Positions 1-13,170 of a stretch of DNA of 64,000 nucleotides are shown one piece after another (within the stretch, counting starts at the first letter, position 1; each line of letters begins with the position of its first letter). A model generated the notes under the pieces. That model was not told the origin of the DNA. It searched no databases and saw only the letters and a list, made by a program, of their open reading frames with translations. The position numbers and the translations under genes were made by a program. The DNA comes from Halomonas sp. BDJS001 (GTDB taxonomy: Bacteria; Pseudomonadota; Gammaproteobacteria; Pseudomonadales; Halomonadaceae). The stretch lies in NCBI RefSeq assembly GCF_026104355.1, contig NZ_CP110535.1:2542001-2606000 (forward strand). Direction: 5' to 3'.

Positions 1-635
1 CCGGGTTCGGCGAAAGCGAACGTAGCATCCCCTGGGGAGAGTTGGTGCAAACGGCCTATCTCAATCGCATATCACTGTCTGAAAAGGGCTTTTATGCCAC
101 ACCGCTGATTCACTACGATCGCTCAGTGGGTCAGGGCCGGCCCTTCTACTACTATGCCTTTGGCGCTGCGGTGGCGGAAGTGAGTGTGGATACCCTGAGC
201 GGAGAGTATCAGGTGGATCGCGTCGACATTCTGCATGATGTAGGCGACTCACTAAACCCTGCCATTGATATTGGCCAGGTGGAGGGTGGCTTTATCCAGG
301 GAATGGGCTGGCTAACCAGCGAAGAGCTTAAGTGGAACGATAAAGGCGTGCTGGTTAGCGATGGCCCGGCAACTTATAAAATCCCCACCTTTGGGGATCT
401 ACCGGCTATCTTCAATGTCACGCTAATGGAGGGGCATCCCAACTCCATGGCCAGCCTCTACCGCTCAAAAGCAGTGGGCGAGCCTCCTTTTATGCTGGGT
501 ATTAGTGTCTGGTCGGCGCTCCGTGACGCCCTCTCGAGCCTTACCGATTACTCCCTATCACCCGACTTGGACACGCCGGCAACGCCTGAGCGAGTGATGC
601 TGGCGGCCAATGCCATCAGGAAGAGAGCGCTGTGA
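1..635 (+). CDS. xdhB: Xanthine dehydrogenase molybdenum-binding subunit, C-terminal part
   Basis: Oxidises hypoxanthine and xanthine to urate; this is the large Mo-pterin-binding subunit. The reading frame is already open at base 3, so the gene is cut by the window edge and only about 210 C-terminal residues are present. Visible are the family signature around GDSLNPAIDIGQVEGG, which lines the Mo cofactor site, and VGEPPFML, where the Glu corresponds to the catalytic base of the family. The stop overlaps the GTG start of xdhC by four bases, so the two are translationally coupled. The apparent start inside the window (TTG at 42) is not the real one. Family assignment is firm; substrate preference is inferred from the xdhC and guaD neighbours. 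Confidence 0.93.
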   Translation, partial: GFGESERSIPWGELVQTAYLNRISLSEKGFYATPLIHYDRSVGQGRPFYYYAFGAAVAEVSVDTLSGEYQVDRVDILHDVGDSLNPAIDIGQVEGGFIQGMGWLTSEELKWNDKGVLVSDGPATYKIPTFGDLPAIFNVTLMEGHPNSMASLYRSKAVGEPPFMLGISVWSALRDALSSLTDYSLSPDLDTPATPERVMLAANAIRKRAL

Positions 636-1501
636 GTAAACATCAAGCACCGGAAACCTGGCATGCGGCACTGCATCGCTTACAGCGCGACGGCATCCCC
701 CATGTATTAGCCACCCAGGTGACCAGCGCAGGCTCAACACCCCGCGAGCCCGGTGCGCGTATGGTGATCACTAATGATGCTATCTTCGATACGCTGGGAG
801 GCGGCACCTTTGAGTGGCAAACCATTTCCGCCGCGCGTGCCTGTTTGGCTGAGCAACGCTACGGACTCAGCTTAGAAGCTTTCTCTCTGGGTGGACGAAG
901 TGGCCAGTGTTGTGGCGGCTTCGTCAACATCTTCCTGGAAGCCTTTCCCGGCGCGACGAACCACATCGCCATCTTTGGCGCAGGCCATGTCGGGCAAGAG
1001 ATCGTTAAGTTAGGCGCCCCGCTGCCCTGGCAGTTGCACTGGTTCGATAGCCGTAGTGATGTGTTTGCCGGGCATCACCAACCGCGACTTCACTGTTATT
1101 CGCTTGGTGATACAGGGAAATGCGTCGCCGACTTGCCTGCAGATATACATGCGCTGGTATTGACGCATAATCATGACGAAGACTACATGCTGATCAAAGC
1201 GCTAATTGAGCGCGATGACGTAGCATCCATTGGGCTGATTGGTTCAGACAGCAAATGGGTAAGCTTTAAAGGGCGGCTGAAACGCGACGGTTACTCTGAC
1301 GCACAAATAGCGCGTGTGCGAAGCCCCATTGGTCGCATCCACGCAACGAAGCTGACTAATAAAACGCCCTATGCGATTGCGCTAACGGTGGTGGCTGAGC
1401 TGCTTTGGCTAACAGACATACCCACTTGTCAAGAAAACCGCGGGCTGGATTCCCAGTCACTGCAAACGCTATTGACCGATCCTCCGACGACCACGAGTTA
1501 A
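632..1501 (+). CDS. xdhC: Xanthine dehydrogenase accessory protein XdhC
   Basis: Chaperone that binds molybdenum cofactor and inserts its sulfurated form into XdhB. The 289 residues comprise an N-terminal XdhC/CoxI domain with the conserved GSTPREPGARM segment and a C-terminal Rossmann-like domain starting at IFGAGHVGQEI. Length is normal for the family. The start is GTG at 632, overlapping the xdhB stop by four bases, and guaD follows after one base, so xdhB-xdhC-guaD is one operon. Dependence on Moco links it to the moa/mob genes at 53-55 kb. Confidence 0.95.
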   Translation: MSKHQAPETWHAALHRLQRDGIPHVLATQVTSAGSTPREPGARMVITNDAIFDTLGGGTFEWQTISAARACLAEQRYGLSLEAFSLGGRSGQCCGGFVNIFLEAFPGATNHIAIFGAGHVGQEIVKLGAPLPWQLHWFDSRSDVFAGHHQPRLHCYSLGDTGKCVADLPADIHALVLTHNHDEDYMLIKALIERDDVASIGLIGSDSKWVSFKGRLKRDGYSDAQIARVRSPIGRIHATKLTNKTPYAIALTVVAELLWLTDIPTCQENRGLDSQSLQTLLTDPPTTTS

Positions 1502-1502
1502 T

Positions 1503-2819
1503 ATGACTTCTTCTCTCAATACGTTTATTCGTGCCGAATTGATCAGCTTTGCCCGCGACCCAGGGGATGGCGATATGCCCGAACCGGGCAGCTTAGAGCA
1601 CTACGGCGATGGCTTGCTGTGGCTGAAGGGCCAGCAAATTCATGCCGTTGGCCATTTCGCAGAACTTTCACCTTCGTTACCCAAAGGTGCGGAAGTGATT
1701 GATTACCGTGACAAACTGATTATGCCAGGGTTTATTGATACCCACGTGCACTATGTGCAGTTGGATATCATGGCCTCTTATGGGCGTCAGCTACTTGACT
1801 GGTTAAACGACTACACTTTTCCCGAAGAGTGTCGTTTTGCCAATCACGCCCATGCGGAAGCGCTCTCTAACGCCTTTTTGGATGAGATGCTACGTGCGGG
1901 CACTACGACTGCCCAGGTATTTGGCTCTAGCCACCCTGGCTCCGTAGACGCCTTTTTCACTGCCTGCCAAAAGCGCCAATTACGTATGTTGGTGGGTAAG
2001 GTGTTAATGGATCGTAACGCTCCAGACGCGCTGTTGGACGGTGCTTCAGGTATTGCCGATAGCGAGCGCCTGATTGAGGATTGGCACGGCAATGGTCGAC
2101 TGGGCTACAGCGTCACCCCGCGCTTTGCACCGACATCAACAAAAACGCAAATGGACGCTGCTGGCGCCCTACTGCGCAATGATCCAACCCTTTGGTTGCA
2201 AACTCACTTGGCGGAAAATAGCGGCGAACTGGACTGGGTAGCCGAACTATTCCCAGGTAGTCGCGATTACTTGGCCGTTTATGAAGAAGCAGGTCTCGTT
2301 GGCCCCCGCAGTACCTTTGCCCACGGTATTCATCTCGACAACGGCATGCGCAAGCGTTTGGCGGATCGAGGCGCCAATATCGCTTTTTGCCCCAGCTCCA
2401 ATCTTTTCCTTGGCAGCGGTTTATTTGACCGTGAAGCCGCCAAACAGATGGGGATGGCCTTTACCTTTGCCAGCGATATCGGTGCAGGCACCGATTTATC
2501 AGGCTTTGGCACGCTCAAAGCAGCCTATCAAGTGGGCCAATTAGGCGGTCAGCCTCTTACTGCCTGGCAAGGCTTTTATGGTTTAACCCTGGGTAATGCA
2601 AAAGCTCTCTCATTGGATAGCCATATCGGCCAACTGGCTCCTACCCTTGAGGCTGACTTTGTGGTGATTGACACCCAGGCAACCTCGCTGCTGTCTCGAC
2701 GTATCAGCCATTGCACGACACTTGGTGAGCGGCTGTTTGCGCTAATGATGCTGGCGGATGACCGCGCGATTTATGAAACTTGGGCAGGTGGGCAGTGCCA
2801 GCACCGTAGGGATGTATAA
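1503..2819 (+). CDS. guaD: Guanine deaminase
   Basis: Converts guanine to xanthine and ammonia, feeding xanthine dehydrogenase encoded just upstream. The 438-residue amidohydrolase has the metal-binding GFIDTHVHYVQLD segment near residue 75, a HLAENSGE segment near residue 237, FAHGIHLDNG near residue 277 and the SDIGAGTDLS segment near residue 330 that carries the metal/catalytic Asp. Length matches bacterial GuaD. It starts one base after the xdhC stop and is the last gene of the operon. Downstream are a heptamer repeat and a hairpin that can terminate both this operon and the convergent rRNA operon. Confidence 0.95.
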   Translation: MTSSLNTFIRAELISFARDPGDGDMPEPGSLEHYGDGLLWLKGQQIHAVGHFAELSPSLPKGAEVIDYRDKLIMPGFIDTHVHYVQLDIMASYGRQLLDWLNDYTFPEECRFANHAHAEALSNAFLDEMLRAGTTTAQVFGSSHPGSVDAFFTACQKRQLRMLVGKVLMDRNAPDALLDGASGIADSERLIEDWHGNGRLGYSVTPRFAPTSTKTQMDAAGALLRNDPTLWLQTHLAENSGELDWVAELFPGSRDYLAVYEEAGLVGPRSTFAHGIHLDNGMRKRLADRGANIAFCPSSNLFLGSGLFDREAAKQMGMAFTFASDIGAGTDLSGFGTLKAAYQVGQLGGQPLTAWQGFYGLTLGNAKALSLDSHIGQLAPTLEADFVVIDTQATSLLSRRISHCTTLGERLFALMMLADDRAIYETWAGGQCQHRRDV

Positions 2820-2822
2820 AAA

Positions 2823-2885
2823 GTGAGGTGTGAGGCGTGAGGCGTGAGGCGTGAGGCGTGAGGCGTGAGGCGTGAGGCGTGAGGC
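2823..2885 (+). repeat. Tandem heptamer repeat (GTGAGGC)9
   Basis: Nine contiguous 7-base units, the first GTGAGGT and the other eight exactly GTGAGGC, begin three bases after the guaD stop. The unit is not a multiple of three and lies outside genes. Just downstream (2933-2980) are looser TCAC-containing runs that may be decayed relatives. It looks like a slippage-prone simple repeat in a convergent intergenic region; no function can be read from it. Confidence 0.9.
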
Positions 2886-2990
2886 GGAACAGGATATTCG
2901 GGAGATAGCCATTCACCAACGTTTCCTACTCACAATTCACGACTTACCCTTTACTGCCCACCATTTCCCCTCACAACCTCCCCCACGCGC

Positions 2991-3029
2991 AAAAAAAATC
3001 CCCCAAGGCGCAAGCCCCGGGGGATTTTT
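2991..3029 (-). terminator. Intrinsic terminator of the rRNA operon, likely bidirectional
   Basis: A stem of AATCCCCC against GGGGGATT, with a loop of about 13 bases, lies 11 bases beyond the 3' end of 5S rRNA. In the minus-strand sense it is followed by eight U residues. In the plus sense it is followed by five U, so it can also stop readthrough from guaD. Confidence 0.85.
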
Positions 3030-3039
3030 CATAATAAGT

Positions 3040-3157
3040 GCCTGACGATGACCTACTCTCGCATGGGGAGACCCCACACTACCATCGGCGCTAAGCGGTT
3101 TCACTTCTGAGTTCGGCAAGGGATCAGGTGGTTCACGCATGCTATGGTCGTCAGGCG
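3040..3157 (-). rRNA. rrf: 5S ribosomal RNA
   Basis: The minus strand reads as a standard gammaproteobacterial 5S rRNA of about 118 bases, with the conserved segments CCGAACTCAGAAGTGAAA and GGGGTCTCCCCATGCGAGAG. The terminal stem pairs CGCCTGACGA with the matching 3' end. It is the last gene of the rRNA operon, with the terminator 11 bases downstream. Ends are placed by comparison with E. coli 5S and may be off by a base or two. Confidence 0.95.
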
Positions 3158-3306
3158 TAACTGGCTATGTACATCATGCTGACTATGGCTAAATTGTGAT
3201 CGTCTCATTGCCTGCCGCCCTGGCGTTATGTCGCTGGGGCCACACGCTGCGTATCCGGCTTTTTCATTGACGTCATCATCACGACCAGACCCCTTGGGTG
3301 TTATAG

Positions 3307-6193
<2,887 letters not shown>

Positions 6194-6312
6194 CTATAAC
6201 CCGAAGGAGTCTGGATGTCGCAATGATCACGTTTCATTTTGCCGGATACGCTTGAGACGTATCACAATTTAAGAAGCACTTCCTAAGAAGTGTTCTTGTC
6301 AGCATGATATAC

Positions 6313-6325
6313 ATTGTTAAAGAGC
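6313..6325 (-). promoter_or_regulatory. Spacer boxA antitermination element (23S leader)
   Basis: The minus strand reads GCTCTTTAACAAT, the standard boxA bound by NusB/NusE that helps RNA polymerase read through the rRNA operon. It lies in the 16S-23S spacer between tRNA-Ala and 23S, as expected for gammaproteobacterial rRNA operons. Confidence 0.85.
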
Positions 6326-6419
6326 AGCTGTTCAATGAACAGTGATAAGACGACGCTTAGCGTACGACTTATCAATGGTCACGAAACATCAACAAACGGC
6401 ATGTCAAATAAGAACTTAA

Positions 6420-6495
6420 TGGTGGAGCCAAGCGGGATCGAACCGCTGACCTCCTGCGTGCAAGGCAGGCGCTCTCCCAGCTGAGCTATGGCCCC
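6420..6495 (-). tRNA. tRNA-Ala (anticodon TGC)
   Basis: The minus strand gives a complete 76-base tRNA. It has acceptor GGGGCCA paired with TGGCTCC, a D-arm starting GCTCAGCTGGGAGAGC, anticodon stem CTGCC with loop TTGCACG containing TGC, T-arm GTTCGATCC and an encoded CCA end. This is the usual spacer tRNA nearest 23S. Confidence 0.97.
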
Positions 6496-6519
6496 ATTGA
6501 TACGCTATTTTTCCGGGAA

Positions 6520-6598
6520 ATTTGTGTGAGACTAGGCGCTTCAGTGCGACGCATAGCCTGCTATGCGAGTAGTGAAGCAACGACGTATCACGCAAATT

Positions 6599-6600
<2 letters not shown>
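6520..6600 (-). other. Nested inverted repeat between spacer tRNAs
   Basis: The 100-base gap between tRNA-Ile and tRNA-Ala is almost entirely one imperfect palindrome. The outer arms are AAATTTGTGTGA and TCACGCAAATTT (11 of 12 pair), the middle arms GCTTCA and TGAAGC, and the inner arms GCATAG and CTATGC around a four-base loop. In the transcript this would be a long rod-like stem, perhaps a processing signal separating the two tRNAs. Confidence 0.7.
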
Positions 6601-6675
<75 letters not shown>

Positions 6676-6699
6676 GGTTAATTCAGCCATCCCCAAGAA

Positions 6700-6779
6700 T
6701 CTCAGGCTCACCAGCTGACCTCACCCTGCTTTCCATTTAAGGTCAGGGGGTGCGCTCTAACCAACTGAGCTACAGACCC
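6700..6779 (-). pseudogene. Broken tRNA-Ile copy with enlarged anticodon loop
   Basis: On the minus strand, bases 6779 down to 6747 repeat exactly the first 33 bases of the intact tRNA-Ile (acceptor 5' strand, D-arm, 5' anticodon stem). The anticodon loop is then replaced by about 21 bases (CCTGACCTTAAATGGAAAGC and one more base) instead of seven. GGGTGAGGTC, the 3' anticodon stem and variable loop, follows. T-arm and 3' acceptor strand are not recognisable, so no cloverleaf can close. It lies between 16S and the functional tRNA-Ile and would be co-transcribed with them. The 3' limit is uncertain. Confidence 0.75.
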
Positions 6780-6862
6780 AAGAGGGAATCGTGCTTAAAC
6801 CGTTTGCTCTATATCTGATCAGGTAATTCATTGTGGACGCTTACTAACTGTGACGCATCGTT

Positions 6863-8395
<1,533 letters not shown>

Positions 8396-8639
8396 AAGAT
8401 CTATGCGGCTCTTACCTGCCACCCGTAAGTGACAGAAGCGAACCAAACTTGGCTCAAGGTTCAAACGAATTCATTCAAAACAGATCCTAAAGGACGAATC
8501 CTTTAAAACCTTATTGCTTGAGTCGCTTGCCTTGATATTTGGTGATTTGTCACCAACATCAGCAAGCGCCCACATGAATTACCTGATCAAATTGTTAAAG
8601 AGCTGGTCGCTGAGGCAGTGCCCCGTTGACGTGTGGCGT
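8396..8639 (-). other. rRNA operon leader
   Basis: The transcribed leader between the rRNA promoter and 16S contains boxA at 8591-8603. The rest holds no convincing coding sequence. It probably includes the 5' half of the 16S processing stem, which I did not fully trace. Confidence 0.7.
8591..8603 (-). promoter_or_regulatory. Leader boxA antitermination element
   Basis: The minus strand reads GCTCTTTAACAAT, identical to the spacer boxA at 6313-6325, about 40 bases downstream of the predicted rRNA promoter. Confidence 0.85.
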
Positions 8640-8667
8640 ATACTACCCGATTTACCGCCAGGGTCAA
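8640..8667 (-). promoter_or_regulatory. rRNA operon promoter
   Basis: On the minus strand, -35 TTGACC (8667-8662) and -10 TAGTAT (8645-8640) are separated by 16 bases. A GC-rich discriminator (ACGCCACACG) follows, as in stringently controlled rRNA promoters. An AT-rich stretch upstream could act as an UP element. Confidence 0.75.
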
Positions 8668-8751
8668 CAGCGTTTTGAACATTTATGAGTAAAAACCTAG
8701 CACTGCATTCATAGCCGTCACATCTACCAAAATAAACTAGGGGTAAATCTT

Positions 8752-9744
8752 TTACACTGCAGCCAAACGAGCCATCAGTTCTTCACGACGCTGCGGGACA
8801 ACAAATGCTTCTTCAATAGCATTACGCGTTAACTGACGAAATACCGCTTCGTCCCAACCAAACGCATCGGCGCACGCAATATGATTGGTTAACATGCCGC
8901 CGCCGAAGTAGGCGGGATCATCTGAGCTAATAGTGACTTTAAGCCCCTCAGCCAATAGCCGTGGCAGTGGATGATCACGAAGATCCCCTACCACTTTCAA
9001 GCTGACATTAGAGAGCGGGCATACGGTGAGTACAATCTTTTCGTTGCGCAAACGCTCAACTACCTCGTCACTTTCTAAACAGCGCACCCCATGATCAATG
9101 CGCTGAACATCAAGTACATTTAAGGCCTCTTTAATATACTCAGCAGGCCCCTCCTCCCCTGCATGGGCTACGCGCACTAGCCCAAGCTGCTTAGCGCGAT
9201 CAAATACCTCAACAAATTTTACCGGAGGGTTATTTTGTTCAGCGCTATCTAAACCAATGGCATCCAGCATTTTCCAATAGGGAGCGGCCTGTTCCAGCAC
9301 ATGCAACGCCTCGTCTGCGGGGCGATCACGCAGAAAAGCCATAATCATACCAACAGAAAGATCGAGGGTTTCTTCAGCTTCCCGTTTGGCTTTTAATAAT
9401 CCATCCATAACCACTTCTAAAGGTACGCCACGCTGTAGATGCGCCTGGGGGTCGAAGTGCATGTCGATATGAACAACCCCCTCCCCTCGCGCACGCTTGA
9501 AATAGTCCATTGCCAGATCGTAAAAATCGTCCTCATTACGCAGAACACTCATGCCTTGAAAATAGAGATTCAGGAACCCCTGTAGGTCGCTGAAGTGGTA
9601 AGCATCTTTCGCGTCTTGCACCGTGGCATAGGGCAGCTCAATCCCGTTACGCTGCGCCAAAGCAAACATTAATTCTGGTTCAAGCGAGCCTTCGATATGC
9701 AAATGGAGCTCTACTTTAGGAAGAGTGCGTAAAAATTCATGCAT
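8752..9744 (-). CDS. Adenine deaminase (adenosine deaminase superfamily)
   Basis: Probably hydrolyses adenine to hypoxanthine and ammonia. The 330 residues show the superfamily metal and catalytic motifs: HLHIEG near residue 16, VAHAGEEG near 197, RIDHG near 225, TVCPLSN near 248 and SSDDPAYFGG near 280. The SDDPAYFGG form, HAGEEGP, and the overall match to Pseudomonas PA0148-type proteins favour adenine deaminase (EC 3.5.4.2) over adenosine deaminase, although this family is often labelled 'add'. Purine-catabolic genes at 1-2.8 kb fit that role. It is a single gene downstream of the rRNA operon promoter, on the same strand as the cyd operon that precedes it. Confidence 0.85.
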   Translation of the reverse strand: MHEFLRTLPKVELHLHIEGSLEPELMFALAQRNGIELPYATVQDAKDAYHFSDLQGFLNLYFQGMSVLRNEDDFYDLAMDYFKRARGEGVVHIDMHFDPQAHLQRGVPLEVVMDGLLKAKREAEETLDLSVGMIMAFLRDRPADEALHVLEQAAPYWKMLDAIGLDSAEQNNPPVKFVEVFDRAKQLGLVRVAHAGEEGPAEYIKEALNVLDVQRIDHGVRCLESDEVVERLRNEKIVLTVCPLSNVSLKVVGDLRDHPLPRLLAEGLKVTISSDDPAYFGGGMLTNHIACADAFGWDEAVFRQLTRNAIEEAFVVPQRREELMARLAAV

Positions 9745-9786
9745 GACGGGCTCCTCGCTGTCTTATCTATAAATCGATGCAACTTA

Positions 9787-11498
9787 TTATCGATAGTTAA
9801 GGGGGAATTGGCTAAGTTTACCGGCATCCAGGTGCCAGTGGTACTCCACCCCAGGCAGTAGATTGAGCGAACTCACCTGATGAACCAAGAAGATCGCCGT
9901 TCGATTCACCAACCATTTATCCAGGGAAGCGGCGATATGTTTTGCCGTCGTTTCATCAACCCCTGCAAACGGCTCGTCAAGAATCACCACCTTGGGGTTA
10001 CATAGCATTAGGCGTGCTAATGCCAAGCGTCGACCTTGGCCACCGGAAAGCTGCTGCCCTTTCTCGCCCACCGCCGTCGCCAACCCTTTTGGCAGCTGCT
10101 CAACCCAGCTATCCAGGGTAACAGCCCTCAATGCCTTCCAGAGTTTGTCATCACTCGCAGTGGGATCAGCAATACGCAGGTTCTCAGCAATTGAAGCATC
10201 AAATAGGTCTACCTGCTGAGTGAGCATGGCAAAGTGATTGGCACGGTCTTCGGCCGTGAGCTGCCAAGCTGGCACGCCGCCGACTAGCACCTCCCCCCCA
10301 GTCGCTTTTAAGCGCCCCATCAGCACACTGGCTAAAGACGATTTTCCCGCACCGGAGTTACCGGTAATCACTGCACGCTTTCCAGCGGGCATTTGAAGAT
10401 CAATCTCATTTAACGCGGGCTCTAGCGTTTGCGCATAGCGTAAAGAGAGTTGGTTAGCTTGAATGTTCAAACCAGTACCTTCAGGGAATGTAACAACAGG
10501 CAAAGCAGGCGAGGAAACACCGGTTAGCTCATTTAAGCGCCGCACCGCTGCATAGCTTGCGCCCAGTTTGATAAAGCTTGCCGGTAGCAATATAAACGCC
10601 TCGTTCACCCCCAGTGCAATCAATACTGCCATCACCAAGATAGGCCCCGACACCGATTGCTGGGTAAGCATCAGGCTCGCTAACCACAACACCGCCACGA
10701 CCATTACCCCGCTGACGACACTCACTAGGCAGTTTATTAATGCCGCCTTGCGCCCTAAGCGACGCTGATTACTGAATGCCTGCTGCTCCTGCGTGGCGAT
10801 GATCGTCCGGTGCCACTGGGTCGTTTGATAGCTCATCAACTCGGCCGAGGCCTGGACTTGATCGACCACCAGGCGACGCAGCAACTGCTGGTCAACCACC
10901 TGCTGGTAGCTATTCGAAAACCCCCAGGCCGCAACCAACAGGGTCGCTACCAGCCACAGCAAGCCCAGCGTCATCGCCATCAGCACGGCAACGCCGGGCA
11001 ACCAGATAGCTACAAAAAGGACAACAGCCACCACGCCAAACAGCGCCACTAGCGGCGGCACCAATAGGCGCAGATAAAAATTATCCAGGGTATCGATATC
11101 CGCCGTTAAACGGCTCAGCCAGTCGCTGGCACGCTCACCACGCAAGCGAGCGTCATCAAAGCGCGTCAAATAACCAAACACCCGATAACGCAGATCCGCA
11201 AGCAGCGTTAACACCGTATTATGGTTATACAGCCGCTCCATGTAGCGCGCTATAGTCCGCGCCAAGGCAAAAAACGAATGCCGCCACCGGGGACATAAAC
11301 ATCTAACCGTGCGGGCAACCCCATGGCAAGGGCGATACCGGCCAGGGCACTAGCAGTGATAAACCAACCCGATAGACCCAAAAGCGCCAGCCCAGCCATC
11401 AGGGTGACAAACACCAACAGAGTGCCCAACAAGAAACGTCGGCGACGCCGCAGTAGAAGCAGCAGCCAGGGGCAGAAGTCGCGGTAAATAGCCCTCAT
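9787..11498 (-). CDS. cydC: Cytochrome bd assembly ABC exporter subunit CydC (one-base frameshift)
   Basis: With CydD forms the heterodimeric inner-membrane ABC exporter of glutathione/cysteine needed to assemble cytochrome bd. The frame breaks after about 78 residues, in an A-run at 11269-11274 (T-run in the coding sense). Adding one T turns RFLPWRGL-stop into RFFALARTIARYMERL, the expected sequence, and gives about 570 residues. The first part has the TM helix with LSGWFITASALAG. The second carries the ATPase with ITGNSGAGKS (Walker A), LSGGQGRRLALAR (signature) and VVILDEP (Walker B). The start ATG at 11498 overlaps the cydD stop. It is the last gene of cydABDC. The break is probably a sequence error. 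Confidence 0.88.
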
Positions 11499-13167
11499 TC
11501 GGAGACCTCCACCAACTCACCCTGCTCAAACGCCAAATGGCGTTGGGCCGTGTCAATAACTGCCGGGTGATGGGTCGCTATCACCAGGGTGCGGCCCTCT
11601 TGGGCAAGCTCTAGCAAAGCGGCCATCACCAACTGCTCAGTCTCGTGGTCTAAACTCGCCGTCGGTTCGTCTAGCAGCACCAGTGATGCATTGCTGAGAT
11701 AGACTCGTGCAAGGGCTAGGCGCTGCGCCTGACCACCTGACAATCCTACCCCGCGCTCGCCTATTAACGTATCCAACCCATCGGGCAGTTGCGTTAACAG
11801 GGGCCCAAAACCCGCTCGCTCTAGTGCGGTGAGCATTTCTTCACGGGAAGCTTCAGGGGACGCTAAGCGTAAATTATCGATCAAACTGCCATGCAAGAGA
11901 GAGGGCTGCTGATCCAGCCAGGCAAAGTGGCTATCTTCCTGCCGCCTATACTCCCCAGCACTGGGGGCGATAAAGCCCGCCAGCAGCGCCAGCAACGTCG
12001 ACTTGCCGCTGCCGGAAGCACCGCTGAGCACGACGACTTCGCCGCGCTGAATAGTGAGATTGATTGGGCCTATCACTTGCCCACGGCCAGGGTAAGTAAC
12101 ACAAACCGCCGTTAACTCTATGGCTGATCTATGCGACAGCGGCATCAGAGAACGCTGCTTGCTCACCAAGGTTGCCTGGTTGAGTATATTCACCACGCTT
12201 TCGGCAGCGCCCAAAGCCGCAGCGCGATCATGGTAGTGCTGAGAAAGGGTGCGCAGAGGCTGAAAAATTCGGGTGCAAGCAGCAGCACCGCCAAGCCCGA
12301 AAAAAGCGTCAGTGCAGGAGACGGCCCATACTCGATGTAGCCCAGCAGGCCGAAACCGACGTACATGGCCACAACCGCAATCGCGACCGAGGAAAAAAAC
12401 TCCAGCACCGCCGATGAGAGGAAGGCCAGGCGAAGAGTACGCATGCTAAGGCGCCGATAACCGTCAGTGGCATACCAAACCTCCTGCTGCGCTTCTGCCG
12501 TGCGGCCAAAAAGCTGAAGTGTGGTCATGCCCCGCACACGGTCAATAAAATGCGCCGACAATCGCGATACGGCCACAAACTGATCACGATTAAGGCGCTC
12601 CGCCCCCATACCAACCAGCGCCATAAACAGCGGAATTAGCGGCGCAGAAAGCAACAGAAACAGAGCCACCAAATAATCGAGCCACCCCGCCACCGCCAGT
12701 ATCAATAGCGGCAAGCAGAGCGTAATTCGTAGCTGAGGGTAAAAACGCGCGAAATAGCCTTCCAGCGCATCAATGTGCTCGACCACTTGGTTAGCTAGGG
12801 AACCGCTGTGTTGGCTGGTTAACCAAACCGGGCCTAGAGCGGAAAGTTTATCCAACAGCTGAGCTCTGGCACGCTGTCGAATTCGCAGGCTCGCTTCCAG
12901 GCTTAGTGTTTCATGCCCCCACTGAAAAGCAGCGCGTAACAGCACACTGCCCACTAGGAGGGAAAATATCGGCAATAGAGAAAAGGGTGGTCGATGATGC
13001 ACCACTAGCTGATCAATAAGCCACGCAAGACCAACCACCACGACAATCGTTTGACTACCTGCCACCACGCCACAAAGCGCTGAACCAAGCAGGCGCTTAC
13101 GCTCTCCCTTAGCCAACGCTTGCAACCAACTTCGCGGCGTAAGAGAAAGCGTGTCTTCAGTTACCAT
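11495..13167 (-). CDS. cydD: Cytochrome bd assembly ABC exporter subunit CydD (one-base frameshift)
   Basis: Partner of CydC. The first 300 or so residues form the six-helix membrane domain, ending in LLLAPEFF. The frame is then lost at the A-run 12263-12267. Restoring one T gives EFFQPLRTLSQHYHDRAAALGAAESVV and joins the ATPase part with SGASGSGKST (Walker A), LSGGQAQRLALARV (signature) and LVLLDEPTASLD (Walker B), for about 557 residues, which is normal. The ATG at 13167 lies three bases beyond the corrected cydB stop. The break is homopolymer-associated, like those in cydB and cydC, and is probably not biological. Confidence 0.88.
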
Positions 13168-13170
13168 GGA

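Noticed and set aside
2823..2885. Heptamer array considered as a CRISPR array
   Set aside because: Units are 7 bases with no spacers and no cas genes nearby.
2704..2919. Minus-strand frame of 71 residues with a repeated Leu-Thr-Pro-His-Ala-Ser-Arg pattern
   Set aside because: The repeat pattern is simply the translated heptamer array, and the frame runs into the guaD end. No start signal.
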